NCBI GenBank assembly: GCA_020524245.1
Contig: JAIVLN010000009.1
Span: 1-64,000 of the forward strand
Origin: Rossellomorea aquimaris
Lineage (GTDB): Bacteria > Bacillota > Bacilli > Bacillales > Fictibacillaceae
Reading direction: 5' to 3'
DNA length: 64,000 nucleotides
Program-made: the position numbers and the translations under genes
The notes under the pieces: generated by a model
The model's input: the letters and a program-made list of their open reading frames with translations, nothing else
What the model was told of the DNA's origin: nothing
Database searches by the model: none
Shown here: positions 33,783 to 43,376 of the stretch, in pieces
How the letters are laid out: each line of letters begins with the position of its first letter
How positions within the stretch are numbered: the stretch's first letter is position 1

Positions 33783-34997
33783 TTATGGTCGAATCACATT
33801 TGGTGCTTTCAAAACAGGTAATGTACCACTTAAATGATAAGGGCCGATTTGTTCGATCGGTGCATTGATGAAATCCACTTGTTCATAGCCGAATTGATGC
33901 GCCGCCATGAGGATGGACTCCAACATCGCAACATATTTCATGTTGTCCTCAAGCGTTGTCCCTTCTGAAAATTCAATGGTGACCTTCTTTCCGTCTTCTG
34001 AGATTTCTTTAAAGAAAACGTTCTCAGGTATCGTCTCTTGGTAGCCAAAGCCTTCCATATCTTTGCTCATCCAATGCAGTGCATCTTCCAACGTCTCTGG
34101 TTCCACATTTCCATTCAACTGTAACCCATTAACGAGCAACAATGTTCCGGTATTGGTAAGGAGTGCGCTTACACCTTTTTCGGGTGCACTCACTTCCATG
34201 GATTCCATCGGTCCGAAATGAGAGAATTCATATCCCGGTTTACCTGCTGACATGAAAGCGATGGTTTCATATCCCAGACTGAATGCTGTATTTTGTACGG
34301 TTTGAACAAATATACGTTCACCTGTCGAACCCTGAATCGAACCTGGCTTAATATCCAGTACCAAGGTGTTTGCATTGGGATTTTCAGATAGGTTCACACT
34401 TGAAAGTCCTGACTCCGATAACCCTAATTCCTCATCAGAAATTGTCGATAGAGCCTCCTCCAATGCTTCTACTCTAGATAACCCTTTCTCTGCCAGGAAA
34501 GATACAGGTACAACGCCCATTGCTTCCTGGTCCGGATAGTAGGCGGTGACCACTTGTTTATCCTCTGGAATCTCCGTTATTCCCACATGATATTTATATT
34601 CTTCTTCCACCTGCGCAAAAGGCACTACTTCGGAAGTATCCGGAGCCTCTTCTGTCGGTCCGGCAGGTTCCACTTGCTCAGAAGTCGGTGTATCTTTTTC
34701 ATTTGGTGATTTTGTACTTGTTGAAAGTGCCGATTCATTTTCTTGTGAAACTCCATCCTTTGGAAGATCGAATTGGTCCATAATCGTCGGAGATATGATG
34801 GCCGCTATCGCTAAAATACATGCAGCCGCTAAAACAGGCATGAATCGAAACGGTTTTGACTTTTTCTCAGTTTCCTCTTGTCCCATTTTATTTTGAATTT
34901 GATCAAACAACTCCTCTTTAGATCTTGAGTCTTCCACCTTCGGGAATTCTCGGAGGGTTTGTATGATCTTTTCCTCATTCCATTTAGATTGTCCCAT
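33783..34997 (-). CDS. rsiX: Anti-sigma-X factor RsiX with GerMN domain
   Basis: A 404-residue single-pass membrane protein. The cytoplasmic N-terminus (MGQSKWNEEKIIQTL) and transmembrane helix (about 54-72, FMPVLAAACILAIAAIISP) match RsiX. An acidic linker leads to extracellular GerMN repeats (VTAYYPDQEAMGVVPVSF; VTIEFSEGT). It sequesters SigX. Start 34997 overlaps the sigX stop by 14 nt. The frame open to 35030 has no RBS. Identification rests on resemblance to B. subtilis RsiX and linkage to sigX. Confidence 0.88.
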   Translation of the reverse strand: MGQSKWNEEKIIQTLREFPKVEDSRSKEELFDQIQNKMGQEETEKKSKPFRFMPVLAAACILAIAAIISPTIMDQFDLPKDGVSQENESALSTSTKSPNEKDTPTSEQVEPAGPTEEAPDTSEVVPFAQVEEEYKYHVGITEIPEDKQVVTAYYPDQEAMGVVPVSFLAEKGLSRVEALEEALSTISDEELGLSESGLSSVNLSENPNANTLVLDIKPGSIQGSTGERIFVQTVQNTAFSLGYETIAFMSAGKPGYEFSHFGPMESMEVSAPEKGVSALLTNTGTLLLVNGLQLNGNVEPETLEDALHWMSKDMEGFGYQETIPENVFFKEISEDGKKVTIEFSEGTTLEDNMKYVAMLESILMAAHQFGYEQVDFINAPIEQIGPYHLSGTLPVLKAPNVIRP

Positions 34998-35532
34998 TTG
35001 ACAATTCTTCCTCCTTCTTGCTGTCGTCAAGGATTCCTTTCAATGTCTTCAGTGTCCGATGTTGGACGGTTTTGACTTTCCCTTCTGTCCAACCCATGAT
35101 GGACGCTGATTCACGAATTGAAAACCCATGGATGTATCGCAACAGTATCAATTCTCTATGCTCCGTCTTGCACTGTTCTAGAGCTGCGTATAATTGTCTC
35201 ACGGACTCATTTTGCTCTAAAATTTCATCCGGTAGACGGTCTGGATGTACCAACTGATCTTTTCTGTCGTCTACGTTGAACACACCAAAGAATGTCTTAT
35301 TCTGTCGTTTTGATTTCCGTATGTGATCAATGGCCACATTACGCGCGATGGAAAACAGCCACGTCTTTTCACTGCTATCCCCTTTGAACTTGTCATAGGA
35401 ATGCATGACTTTAATGTATACATCCTGTACAAGTTCCTCGGCTGTATCCCGGTCTCGTAACATGTAGATCAAGAACTGATATAGTGACTGGTGATAGTCA
35501 ACATATAACCGGTTAAATATGTGTTCCACCAC
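34984..35532 (-). CDS. sigX: ECF sigma factor SigX
   Basis: A 182-residue ECF sigma factor with LYVDYHQSLYQFLIYMLRD, SSEKTWLFSIARNVAIDHIRK (region 2) and IRESASIMGWTEGKVKTVQH (region 4.2), close to B. subtilis SigX over its length. In B. subtilis SigX governs cell-surface charge genes and responds to cationic peptides. GTG start behind GAGGGGGAG. It is autoregulated by the promoter just upstream and overlaps rsiX. Confidence 0.9.
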   Translation of the reverse strand: MVEHIFNRLYVDYHQSLYQFLIYMLRDRDTAEELVQDVYIKVMHSYDKFKGDSSEKTWLFSIARNVAIDHIRKSKRQNKTFFGVFNVDDRKDQLVHPDRLPDEILEQNESVRQLYAALEQCKTEHRELILLRYIHGFSIRESASIMGWTEGKVKTVQHRTLKTLKGILDDSKKEEELSNGTI

Positions 35533-35558
35533 GATTTTCTCCCCCTCTTACCTAATTA

Positions 35559-35584
35559 GTCGTTTTTCTCAGAAAAAAGTTTCA
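35559..35584 (-). promoter_or_regulatory. SigX-type autoregulatory promoter
   Basis: On the minus strand TGAAAC (35579-35584) and CGAC (35559-35562) are spaced 16 bp. CGAC at -10 is the feature that favours SigX over SigW. Confidence 0.75.
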
Positions 35585-35721
35585 AATACGGAATGTTCAT
35601 CTATCAGGAAGTTTTATATTTAACGAATAAAAAACATTTGGTTTCTTCTAGTATCGCATAGTTTTACAAATTTTTGGTAAACGTAAAACCAAATAGGTCT
35701 GGATTTGAAAGGAACATTCCA

Positions 35722-37218
35722 ATGCTCAAATGGCTTAAAAAAACCAACAAAAACACAAATGAAGAGCCACAAACCCTTTCGGATCTTTTTAATCTAGCCC
35801 GTAAATCCGAGGATTTCGTTCATTATGAACTCGTAAACACTCACGGCTCTGCTTGGATTTCGTACTTGAAGACCCTTGTCGATATTGAAACTTTGCATCG
35901 AGATGTACTTCCTTTTTTGCAAAGATGCAACCTTAAATCTCTTGAGGACATAAAAGGCTACATCCCGATTGAGGACATTGAAATAACGAAAGATGTCACA
36001 AAAATAAAACAGCACTTCCTGAAAGGTTACATCATCATCCAATTACGGCAGAAGAGCGATGAATGCCTTTTAATCAAAGCGTTATCCAGCTCTACGCGTG
36101 AGGTTGCAGCACCCGAAATTGAATTCAGTGTCTTGGGACCGAAAGAAGCATTTGTAGAATCACTCGACACGAATATCCACCTGATTCGCAAAAGATTACC
36201 AGACATTCATTTAAATGCAAAGGAAATCAAAGTCGGGACAAGATCCCACACACGGATCAACGTTCTATATGTATCAACCGTCGCGAATGAAGAAAACGTA
36301 CAAACCGTTATCCAGAGGATTGAAAACATTGAGTTTGATCAGATCAGCGACAGCTCATTCATCACTCAACTGATTGCGGACAACCAAAATTCACCCTTCC
36401 CACAGCTGATTGATACGGAAAGACCTGACAGGGTCGCTTCTGTTTTAGGCGAAGGAAAGGTCGCCATTGTAGTCGACGGCTCTCCTCAAGTTCTGATTGG
36501 CCCAACGAACCTTCTAGAATTCTTTTCAGCGTTCGAGGATTATTTCTTGAATTGGCATCTTGCGACAACATTCCGGCTCATCCGGATGTTTTCTGTATTT
36601 TTCTCTGTTTTGGCTACACCGATTTATGTGGCAATCATGACATTCCATTATGAGCTCATACCAAAAGATTTGCTCAGTACATTGATTACATCGAGGAGTA
36701 CTGTTCCTTTCCCACCTATACTTGAAGCGCTCATATTGGAGCTTACGATTGAACTTTTGCGTGAGGCAGGGGCGAGACTTCCGACAAAGGTCGGTCAGAC
36801 AATCGGTATCGTAGGAGGTATTGTAATTGGGACAGCCTCCGTCGAGGCAGGTCTCACTAGTAACGTTCTACTTATTATTGTCGCTTTATCTGCACTCGCT
36901 TCTTTTACGACTCCCGTCTACAAGATGGGTAATACGATTCGTCTCATTCGTTTTCCGTTTCTCTTTTTTGCGCAATTGTGGGGGTTACTAGGTATTGTAA
37001 TCTGCTTTTGTTTTGTTCTGGTCCATTTATTAAGACTCGAGTCTTTAGGAAGACCGTACTTGCAACCATTATTTCCACCCCGATTAGCAGATTTCAAAGA
37101 TACAATTGTGCGATTACCTTTTGCTTCACAATCATTACGACCTGTTAATTTGCAGACTCAACAAACGAAGCGATTCGATCAAAAGAAAGCGAAGAATAAA
37201 AAAGATATCGATGAATGA
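35722..37218 (+). CDS. Spore germination receptor subunit A (GerA/GerKA family)
   Basis: A 498-residue GerA-family protein: large hydrophilic N-terminal domain (about 1-260) and a membrane domain with about five to six helices after FRLIRMFSVFFSVLATP. The family signature RPDRVASVLGEGKVAIVVDGSP is present. It forms the inner-membrane germinant receptor with the B and C subunits. Start 35722 has AAAGGAA 9 nt upstream. Germinant specificity cannot be read from the sequence. Confidence 0.93.
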   Translation: MLKWLKKTNKNTNEEPQTLSDLFNLARKSEDFVHYELVNTHGSAWISYLKTLVDIETLHRDVLPFLQRCNLKSLEDIKGYIPIEDIEITKDVTKIKQHFLKGYIIIQLRQKSDECLLIKALSSSTREVAAPEIEFSVLGPKEAFVESLDTNIHLIRKRLPDIHLNAKEIKVGTRSHTRINVLYVSTVANEENVQTVIQRIENIEFDQISDSSFITQLIADNQNSPFPQLIDTERPDRVASVLGEGKVAIVVDGSPQVLIGPTNLLEFFSAFEDYFLNWHLATTFRLIRMFSVFFSVLATPIYVAIMTFHYELIPKDLLSTLITSRSTVPFPPILEALILELTIELLREAGARLPTKVGQTIGIVGGIVIGTASVEAGLTSNVLLIIVALSALASFTTPVYKMGNTIRLIRFPFLFFAQLWGLLGIVICFCFVLVHLLRLESLGRPYLQPLFPPRLADFKDTIVRLPFASQSLRPVNLQTQQTKRFDQKKAKNKKDIDE

Positions 37219-37233
37219 TGGAAGGAGCATCGT

Positions 37234-38325
37234 ATGAGTACACCAATTAAAGATCGATTCCTCGTATCAGCTGGTTTAGCTTTTTTCTTGACTCATACTA
37301 TGCAAATCGGAATAGGGGTATTAGGGTATGAGCGCTATATTGCCCAAGACGCTGGATATGACTCTTGGATCTCCATCATTTTGACCAGTATTACAATTCA
37401 CATTATCTTATGGATGATGTATTCCATGTTGACTAAAGAGAATGGGGATTTGATCTCCATACACAAACGCGCATTTGGAAAATGGTTGGGAAACACCCTT
37501 AGCTATTTGTTTGCCCTTTATTATTTAGCTCTAGGTGTTACCGTTTTACGAAGTTATATCGAAACTGTCCAAGTATGGATGTTTCCTAATTTAAACATCT
37601 ATTGGTTTCTTGCTGTTTTTTTACTTTTGACCTATTACACCATATCGGGAGGTTTTCGAGTCGTCACGGGGGTTGCGTTTTTCGGAGTGCTTATTCCATC
37701 GTTTTTGATATTATTTTTGTATTTTCCGTTTCGATATGGTGATTGGAATTTTATTACCCCTGTAATGAATCATTCCATGAAAGAGATTTTTCTTTCCTCT
37801 AAGGTTGCCGTATTGGAATATATCGGCTTTGAGGTTCTACTGATGATCTACCCCTTTATTAAAAATGGAGAAAAATCGCAAAAGTACGCTCAATTAGGGA
37901 TCCTTTTCTCAACATTCATCTATGTTGCTGTCGCCATCGCTTCGTTCGTCTACTTCAGTGAAGGACAACTTCAGCGGATGATATGGGCCACCTTAAGTAT
38001 GTTTAAAATTGTGGAGTTTCCCTTTGTTGAAAGATTTGAATATATTGCAATTGCAACTTGGGCGCTCATTATTTTCCCTAATGTATGTCTCGCATTTTGG
38101 TGCTCTAGCAGAGCGGTGAAACGTTTGGCGCCCATCAAACAAAGATGGGTTTTAGTCAGCATGCTCCTCATTGCCTTTGTAATCAATGTCTTACTACAAG
38201 ATCGAAAATATATTGATATGTTCATAAACAGCATCTCTATTAGTGGTTTTTACATTTTATATTGTTACATTCCATTTTTGTTTATTGTATTCCATATACG
38301 GTTTAAAAGGAGTTTGGCAAAATGA
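37234..38325 (+). CDS. Spore germination receptor subunit B (GerAB family permease)
   Basis: A 363-residue amino acid/polyamine permease-like protein with about ten transmembrane helices, the usual architecture of GerAB/GerKB, which binds the germinant. RBS GGAAGGAG 6 nt before the ATG. It follows the A subunit by 15 bp and overlaps the C subunit by 4 nt. Confidence 0.92.
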   Translation: MSTPIKDRFLVSAGLAFFLTHTMQIGIGVLGYERYIAQDAGYDSWISIILTSITIHIILWMMYSMLTKENGDLISIHKRAFGKWLGNTLSYLFALYYLALGVTVLRSYIETVQVWMFPNLNIYWFLAVFLLLTYYTISGGFRVVTGVAFFGVLIPSFLILFLYFPFRYGDWNFITPVMNHSMKEIFLSSKVAVLEYIGFEVLLMIYPFIKNGEKSQKYAQLGILFSTFIYVAVAIASFVYFSEGQLQRMIWATLSMFKIVEFPFVERFEYIAIATWALIIFPNVCLAFWCSSRAVKRLAPIKQRWVLVSMLLIAFVINVLLQDRKYIDMFINSISISGFYILYCYIPFLFIVFHIRFKRSLAK

Positions 38326-39404
38326 TGCGATGCTTGTTCATTCTCTTTTCATGCTTAGCACTGTTAGGTTGTTCAGCCAGTCCTAAGGTCCTTGACGATA
38401 TTACATTAGTGACCTTTGTAGGCTATGACATTGCAGATGATTCAGATGAAAAAATTGAAGCTACTATCGGAACGCCGATATTTGAAGAGGAAGGTAAAAT
38501 ACGTAATGAATTTCTTACTGCGAAGGGTAATTTCGGAAAGGATCTTGAAAAGAATTTCATGCTGCATACACCGAAACCGGTTGGAAACGGAAAGCTTGAA
38601 GTGGCGATTTTTGGTGAAGCCTTTGCTAAACATGGAATTGTTGAAGCTACAGATGGGGCTCAACGGGATCCAAGCATCAGTTCGAACTTGAAATTAGCCG
38701 TCTTTGACGGAAGGGTCATTGATTTCACGAAACAACAAAGTGTACAAAATCAGGACTTGGGTATTTTTGTATCCAAAATCATTGAACACAACATACAATC
38801 TGAATCAATTCCCCAAACGAATATCCACATCTTCTTACAATCTCTATATGCAGAAGGGATTGATCCATTCTTACCTCTGATTGGTCTAAAGAACGAAAAA
38901 ATCAAATTAAAGGGGCTTGCTCTATTTAAAGATGATGAATATGTGACGGACATTAACGAAGATATAATATATCGATTCACGATGCTCCTTCATCCTGTTA
39001 ATAGAGGGAATTTAATCATTCAAATTAAGAAGTTGGATGCAGGTGTCTCCCTTTCTCATATCAAATCGAAAAGAGTTGTGAAAATGGAAGGTACTTCAAA
39101 AGCTCCTCAAATCACATTCAAACTCGATTTAAAGGCATACATTAATGAATATTATGGAGACGTAAAAGGAATTGAAAAACAGATCATCCAAATCGAAAAG
39201 GACATCAATAAACAACTCAGTAAAGAGTTAAAAAGCATGATTATGTTCTTTCAGGAATACAATATTGATCCTATTGGTATCGGAAAAGAAGCGAAAGGCC
39301 ATTTTCGTGATTGGGATTTAAAAAAGTGGAAAGAAGTATATCCAGAATTGGACATTAAGGTTGTCGTCAAAACAAACATAATCGAATCTGGTGTCATTCG
39401 TTAA
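38322..39404 (+). CDS. Spore germination receptor subunit C (GerAC family lipoprotein)
   Basis: A 360-residue lipoprotein with lipobox LALLGCSA near residue 17. The body carries GerAC features (FVGYDIADD near the start, GLALFKDDEYV in the middle, and a C-terminal three-part fold with FFQEYNIDPIGIGKEAK). It is the third gene of the receptor operon. Confidence 0.92.
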   Translation: MMRCLFILFSCLALLGCSASPKVLDDITLVTFVGYDIADDSDEKIEATIGTPIFEEEGKIRNEFLTAKGNFGKDLEKNFMLHTPKPVGNGKLEVAIFGEAFAKHGIVEATDGAQRDPSISSNLKLAVFDGRVIDFTKQQSVQNQDLGIFVSKIIEHNIQSESIPQTNIHIFLQSLYAEGIDPFLPLIGLKNEKIKLKGLALFKDDEYVTDINEDIIYRFTMLLHPVNRGNLIIQIKKLDAGVSLSHIKSKRVVKMEGTSKAPQITFKLDLKAYINEYYGDVKGIEKQIIQIEKDINKQLSKELKSMIMFFQEYNIDPIGIGKEAKGHFRDWDLKKWKEVYPELDIKVVVKTNIIESGVIR

Positions 39405-39463
39405 ACATAATGTGTATGAAATTGGTTCAAACTAACGTTATCCTCTTCTTGGAGGTGAAACGA

Positions 39464-39802
39464 ATGGAGCGTAAAGACAAAAATCCATCAATCGAGGGAA
39501 CTTTACCCCATCAAGCCAACGCCCCGGTTTTCCGTCAGGTTGACCAGAAGGAAAGACAACCGTTTGTGAATGAATATGGTGTAACAATCGGTGATAGTCA
39601 TTACGAATCTGACAATTCACCCCTCCAAAACTGGAGTGATGATGTCGATCCGTCTATCATGTCTGGTGAACAATGGGTGCATCCTTATAATGATATAGGA
39701 TGGAATTCATCTGAAAACCGTGAGCTTGCAGAAAAGAATCAAGTACCAAACGGAAGTCCGTTCATGCATCCGACCAAGGATGTCAGCTACGCCCGCGACT
39801 AA
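39464..39802 (+). CDS. Hypothetical polar protein, possibly DUF3905
   Basis: A 112-residue hydrophilic protein without membrane helices, rich in Pro, Asn and Asp, with conserved-looking segments GVTIGDSHYESDNSPLQNWS and GEQWVHPYNDIGW. I think it may belong to the DUF3905 family of endospore formers, but this is from memory. Start 39464 has a strong GGAGGTG RBS. The frame open to 39410 is not needed. It follows the germinant receptor operon by about 60 bp. Confidence 0.65.
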   Translation: MERKDKNPSIEGTLPHQANAPVFRQVDQKERQPFVNEYGVTIGDSHYESDNSPLQNWSDDVDPSIMSGEQWVHPYNDIGWNSSENRELAEKNQVPNGSPFMHPTKDVSYARD

Positions 39803-39812
39803 TCATTTCATC

Positions 39813-39844
39813 AAAAAGAGGCCGACCATGGGTCAGCCTCTTTT
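39813..39844. terminator. Terminator between the 112-residue gene and the SDR gene
   Basis: AAAGAGGC and GACC pair with GGTC and GCCTCTTT around ATG, with A-tract before and T-tract after. Confidence 0.75.
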
Positions 39845-39847
39845 CCA

Positions 39848-40636
39848 TTAGAATCCGTATATAGTCATTCCACCATCTACGAATAAGGTTTGTCCGGTTA
39901 CATAGGAGGATGCATCTGAAGCTAAGAATACCGCAGGACCGACCAATTCCGGCAGTTCTCCTACCCGCTTCAGAGGCGTTCGAGATAGGATATCGTTCAA
40001 GTATTTTTCATCAGATAAAAGCTTTTCAGTGAGTGGTGTTTTGAAATACCAGGGACCGATGGAATTCACCTGGATGCCATACTCCCCCCACTCCAACGCC
40101 AGATTTTTCGTCATCTGAATCATGGCTGCTTTCGTTGCCGCGTACACGACTCCTGTTCGCAATGCTGTCGTTCCAGCAACAGATGCAATATTGATGATTC
40201 GACCTCCACCACTTTCTTTCATATGAACGCCGAATTTTTGTGATAGTTGAAATGCCGAGCGGAGATTCGTATCCATGATGGACTGCCATTCCTCTTCTGT
40301 AACCTCGAACGCAGGAGTCCGGATATTCATCCCGGCGTTGTTGACTAAGATATCAACTTGTCCGTGATCATTGATGACGTTTTTCACAACACGATCCAGT
40401 TGACCCGCAACCGTCACATCAGCCGGGTAAATATAAGCTTGACGTCCATGCTGACGTATTTCTTCAGCTGTATTTTCTAAGTCAGATTCCGTTCTTGATA
40501 GCAGCACGACATCAGCGCCTGCTTCTGCATAGCCGATTGCAATCGCCTTTCCGATCCCTCTTCCAGCTCCCGTAACCACTGCGAGCTTATCGTCCAATCG
40601 AAAACTTGGTAATACCGTCAAAAAAATCGCCTCCAT
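39848..40636 (-). CDS. Short-chain dehydrogenase/reductase
   Basis: A 262-residue classical SDR. The cofactor motif is VTGAGRGIGKAIA, followed by NNAGMN, the active-site Ser in IINIASVAGT and YAATK with Tyr and Lys. The C-terminal SSYVTGQTLFVDGG is typical of gluconate 5-dehydrogenase/3-ketoacyl reductase-like members. The substrate is unknown. Start may be slightly downstream of the first ATG, since SDR homology begins near residue 11. Confidence 0.88.
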   Translation of the reverse strand: MEAIFLTVLPSFRLDDKLAVVTGAGRGIGKAIAIGYAEAGADVVLLSRTESDLENTAEEIRQHGRQAYIYPADVTVAGQLDRVVKNVINDHGQVDILVNNAGMNIRTPAFEVTEEEWQSIMDTNLRSAFQLSQKFGVHMKESGGGRIINIASVAGTTALRTGVVYAATKAAMIQMTKNLALEWGEYGIQVNSIGPWYFKTPLTEKLLSDEKYLNDILSRTPLKRVGELPELVGPAVFLASDASSYVTGQTLFVDGGMTIYGF

Positions 40637-40736
40637 CCATATAAAAAAGTCAGGTCATTCTTTACTTCAGCTTACACCATGTAGATTGTGGTGCAAAACA
40701 TGTCGTATCGGAATTCCTGACTTCTTTGGTGTACTC

Positions 40737-43376
40737 TTATAAGGAGGATGTTTTTCGATATTTTCGTTCGATGATTTTCCTCTTCTGCTTCTTGTTTTCC
40801 TTGAAAAAACTTTCGACAGAACTGAAAGAGTCATACAAGAACAGCAACAGGTCACCTGGTCGTGATGATTCCCATGCTACTTGGAACGCTTTCCGTTCAT
40901 TCAATTCAATGATCCTTTCATTTGAAGGGAGGTGTTTGGATAACACTTCATCCAATATCGCTGCAACCTCTTTCGGCTTTCGGCCCCTGAGATTCTCATC
41001 TTCCTTGATCACAACGATGTCTGTTTCTTTTCCGATGATATCCGCCATATTACGGATGTCCTCATTCAATCGGTCACCAGGAGCTGAAACGGCGGTAATA
41101 AGCCGCTCGTGAGGAATTGCTTGGACCGTGTTATAAATCGCCTTTAATCCAGCGGTATTATGAGCATAATCGACGACAATCGTTCTTCCATCCTGATCGA
41201 TCTTGTTGAAACGTCCTGGACTTTGGAGGAAGTCTGGGAAGAACGTCATCGCTTTTGTGCGTAACATTTCATAGGAGACGCCTAAGATATGTGCTGACGC
41301 CAGCGCTTGGAGCAGATTGCTGACATTATGCTGCGCGTAGCCATTGAATGTAATTGGAATGTCCGCATACTTCATAAAACGGTCAACCTGTCCGTCCTTA
41401 GCATGTACGATCCATTCATCCTGCACATACCAGCATTCTTGTTTGCGCTCCATATGCTTTTGGATGATCGGATTATCCGCTTTAAGGGATGTAAATACAA
41501 CAGATCCTTTCGTGTATCCTGCCATATCCGTAACCGCTTCGTCATCTGCATTGAGGATGCTATGGCCGTCAGGACGAACGATTTCTGGAACCAGCCGCTT
41601 CAGTTTAATCAATTCTTCCATCGTTTCGATCCCATCAAGGCCAAGATGATCCTCCGAGACGTTCGTCACGATTCCGACATCACAATATCGAAATGCCGTC
41701 CCTTCTCGAAGCATACCGCCTCTAGCCGTTTCGAGAACAGCAGCATCCACTTCCGGATGATGCAGTACTTTACGGGCACTAACAGGGCCACTACAGTCTC
41801 CTTTATCGATGCAACGCTTCCCAATATACACCCCATCTGAATGAGCCATTCCAATGGTTTTACCGCTTTGTTGCAAAAAGTGGGAAATCAGACGTACAGT
41901 CGTCGTTTTCCCATTCGTACCGGTTACCGCCACTGTTGGAATCGCGGCATCCCGATAGTCTTTGAATAAGTAATCGATGATCGCTCCACCTACATCTCTT
42001 GCTGTTCCTGAGCTTGGGTAATGATGCATACGAATGCCTGGTGCTGCATTCACTTCAAGTACAGCAGCCCGCCCTGGCTTAAACTCTGCTTTAATGTCAT
42101 CGATGATCATATCGATTCCCGCAATATCCAGACCGATCGTTTTAGCAGAGCTCTCCGCAATCTGTCGGTAAGAAGGATGCACTTGGTCGGTAACGTCAAT
42201 GGCGAGACCTCCGGTAGAAAGATTCGCGTTCCCAAGCAACGGGATGACCCTGCCATAGTCCGGTACAGAATCCAGATCAAGCCCTGCTTGATTCAAATAT
42301 TGGCATACCGATTCATTCACCGGTATTTTCGTCATCGGCTTCTCGTGCCCCTCTCCTCGGAGAGGGTTTTTGTTTTCCTCTTCAATCAGAGCTCGGATTG
42401 AATCTTTTCCATTTCCGATCACATATGGAGGCAGGCGTAGGCTAGCAGCGATCAACTCACCGTTGACGACTGTAAAACGATAGTCATCCCCTGGATAGTA
42501 ACGCTCTAAAATCAACTTATCGACATTCTTCTGCTGAGTGAACGCGGAAAGCAACTCTTCCTTTGATTGAATGTTCGTTGAGACGCCTTGACCTTGACGG
42601 CCGTTAATCGGTTTCAAAACAAGTGGGTAGCCTAAGTGTTCTGCTTCTTGCAACAGTTCCTCCTCATTCGAAATGACACACCCTTCTGGAACCGGAAGGC
42701 TCACCTCATCGAGCATCCGTTTCGTCATTTCTTTATCACAAGCATACTCCACCGCAAGGAAGGATGTTTCACTCGACATTGTCGCTTCCATCCTCTTCTG
42801 CTTACGACCAGTTCCGAGGCGAAGTATGCTATCATCATCAATTTGCTCGACCGGAATCATACGTTCATAGGCGGCTTTATAAACCGCTTCTGTACTTGGT
42901 CCTAATTTATTGGCAAAATAAAGCGCTTCTATTTTTTTCACATAAGGTTCGATGCTAACAGCTTGTCCATCTACAACGGCTTCGACAATTTCTATCGCAG
43001 CTTCAAAAGCATAGAAACCGGATTTTTTCTCTTCATATCGATACGTGACATAATAGATCCCTTTCCGTTCACTCGTAACAGTCTTACCACGCTTCACATC
43101 AATACCAGCAAGGGATTGAAGCTCAATCGCCATATGTTCGAGAATATGCCCCATCCACGTTCCTTCACGTAAACGCTCAACAAATCCACCCTCATAACCG
43201 CGAGAGCATGTATGGGTGTACAAACTTGGCATCGCCTCTAGCAACCGGTCTGTGAATTCAGGGATCTTGTTGGAGGGCAACTCTTCGAAATGTTCAATGT
43301 CCAACTCAATCCAGATCGTAGGTTTATAACTATAATAATTCGGCCCAGTAAGATACTTCACTTTATTGATTTTCAT
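40737..43376 (-). CDS. cphA: Cyanophycin synthetase
   Basis: An 879-residue CphA, the usual length. N-terminal domain (about 1-200), ATP-grasp domain (about 210-470, LVLKPINGRQGQGVSTNI, VLEVNAAPGIRMHHYP) and Mur-ligase-like domain (about 475-870, VAVTGTNGKTTTVRLI, VVDYAHNTAGL). It polymerises aspartate with arginine side chains into multi-L-arginyl-poly-L-aspartate, a nitrogen store. The ATG overlaps cphB by 4 nt. Complete and without frameshift. Confidence 0.95.
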   Translation of the reverse strand: MKINKVKYLTGPNYYSYKPTIWIELDIEHFEELPSNKIPEFTDRLLEAMPSLYTHTCSRGYEGGFVERLREGTWMGHILEHMAIELQSLAGIDVKRGKTVTSERKGIYYVTYRYEEKKSGFYAFEAAIEIVEAVVDGQAVSIEPYVKKIEALYFANKLGPSTEAVYKAAYERMIPVEQIDDDSILRLGTGRKQKRMEATMSSETSFLAVEYACDKEMTKRMLDEVSLPVPEGCVISNEEELLQEAEHLGYPLVLKPINGRQGQGVSTNIQSKEELLSAFTQQKNVDKLILERYYPGDDYRFTVVNGELIAASLRLPPYVIGNGKDSIRALIEEENKNPLRGEGHEKPMTKIPVNESVCQYLNQAGLDLDSVPDYGRVIPLLGNANLSTGGLAIDVTDQVHPSYRQIAESSAKTIGLDIAGIDMIIDDIKAEFKPGRAAVLEVNAAPGIRMHHYPSSGTARDVGGAIIDYLFKDYRDAAIPTVAVTGTNGKTTTVRLISHFLQQSGKTIGMAHSDGVYIGKRCIDKGDCSGPVSARKVLHHPEVDAAVLETARGGMLREGTAFRYCDVGIVTNVSEDHLGLDGIETMEELIKLKRLVPEIVRPDGHSILNADDEAVTDMAGYTKGSVVFTSLKADNPIIQKHMERKQECWYVQDEWIVHAKDGQVDRFMKYADIPITFNGYAQHNVSNLLQALASAHILGVSYEMLRTKAMTFFPDFLQSPGRFNKIDQDGRTIVVDYAHNTAGLKAIYNTVQAIPHERLITAVSAPGDRLNEDIRNMADIIGKETDIVVIKEDENLRGRKPKEVAAILDEVLSKHLPSNERIIELNERKAFQVAWESSRPGDLLLFLYDSFSSVESFFKENKKQKRKIIERKYRKTSSL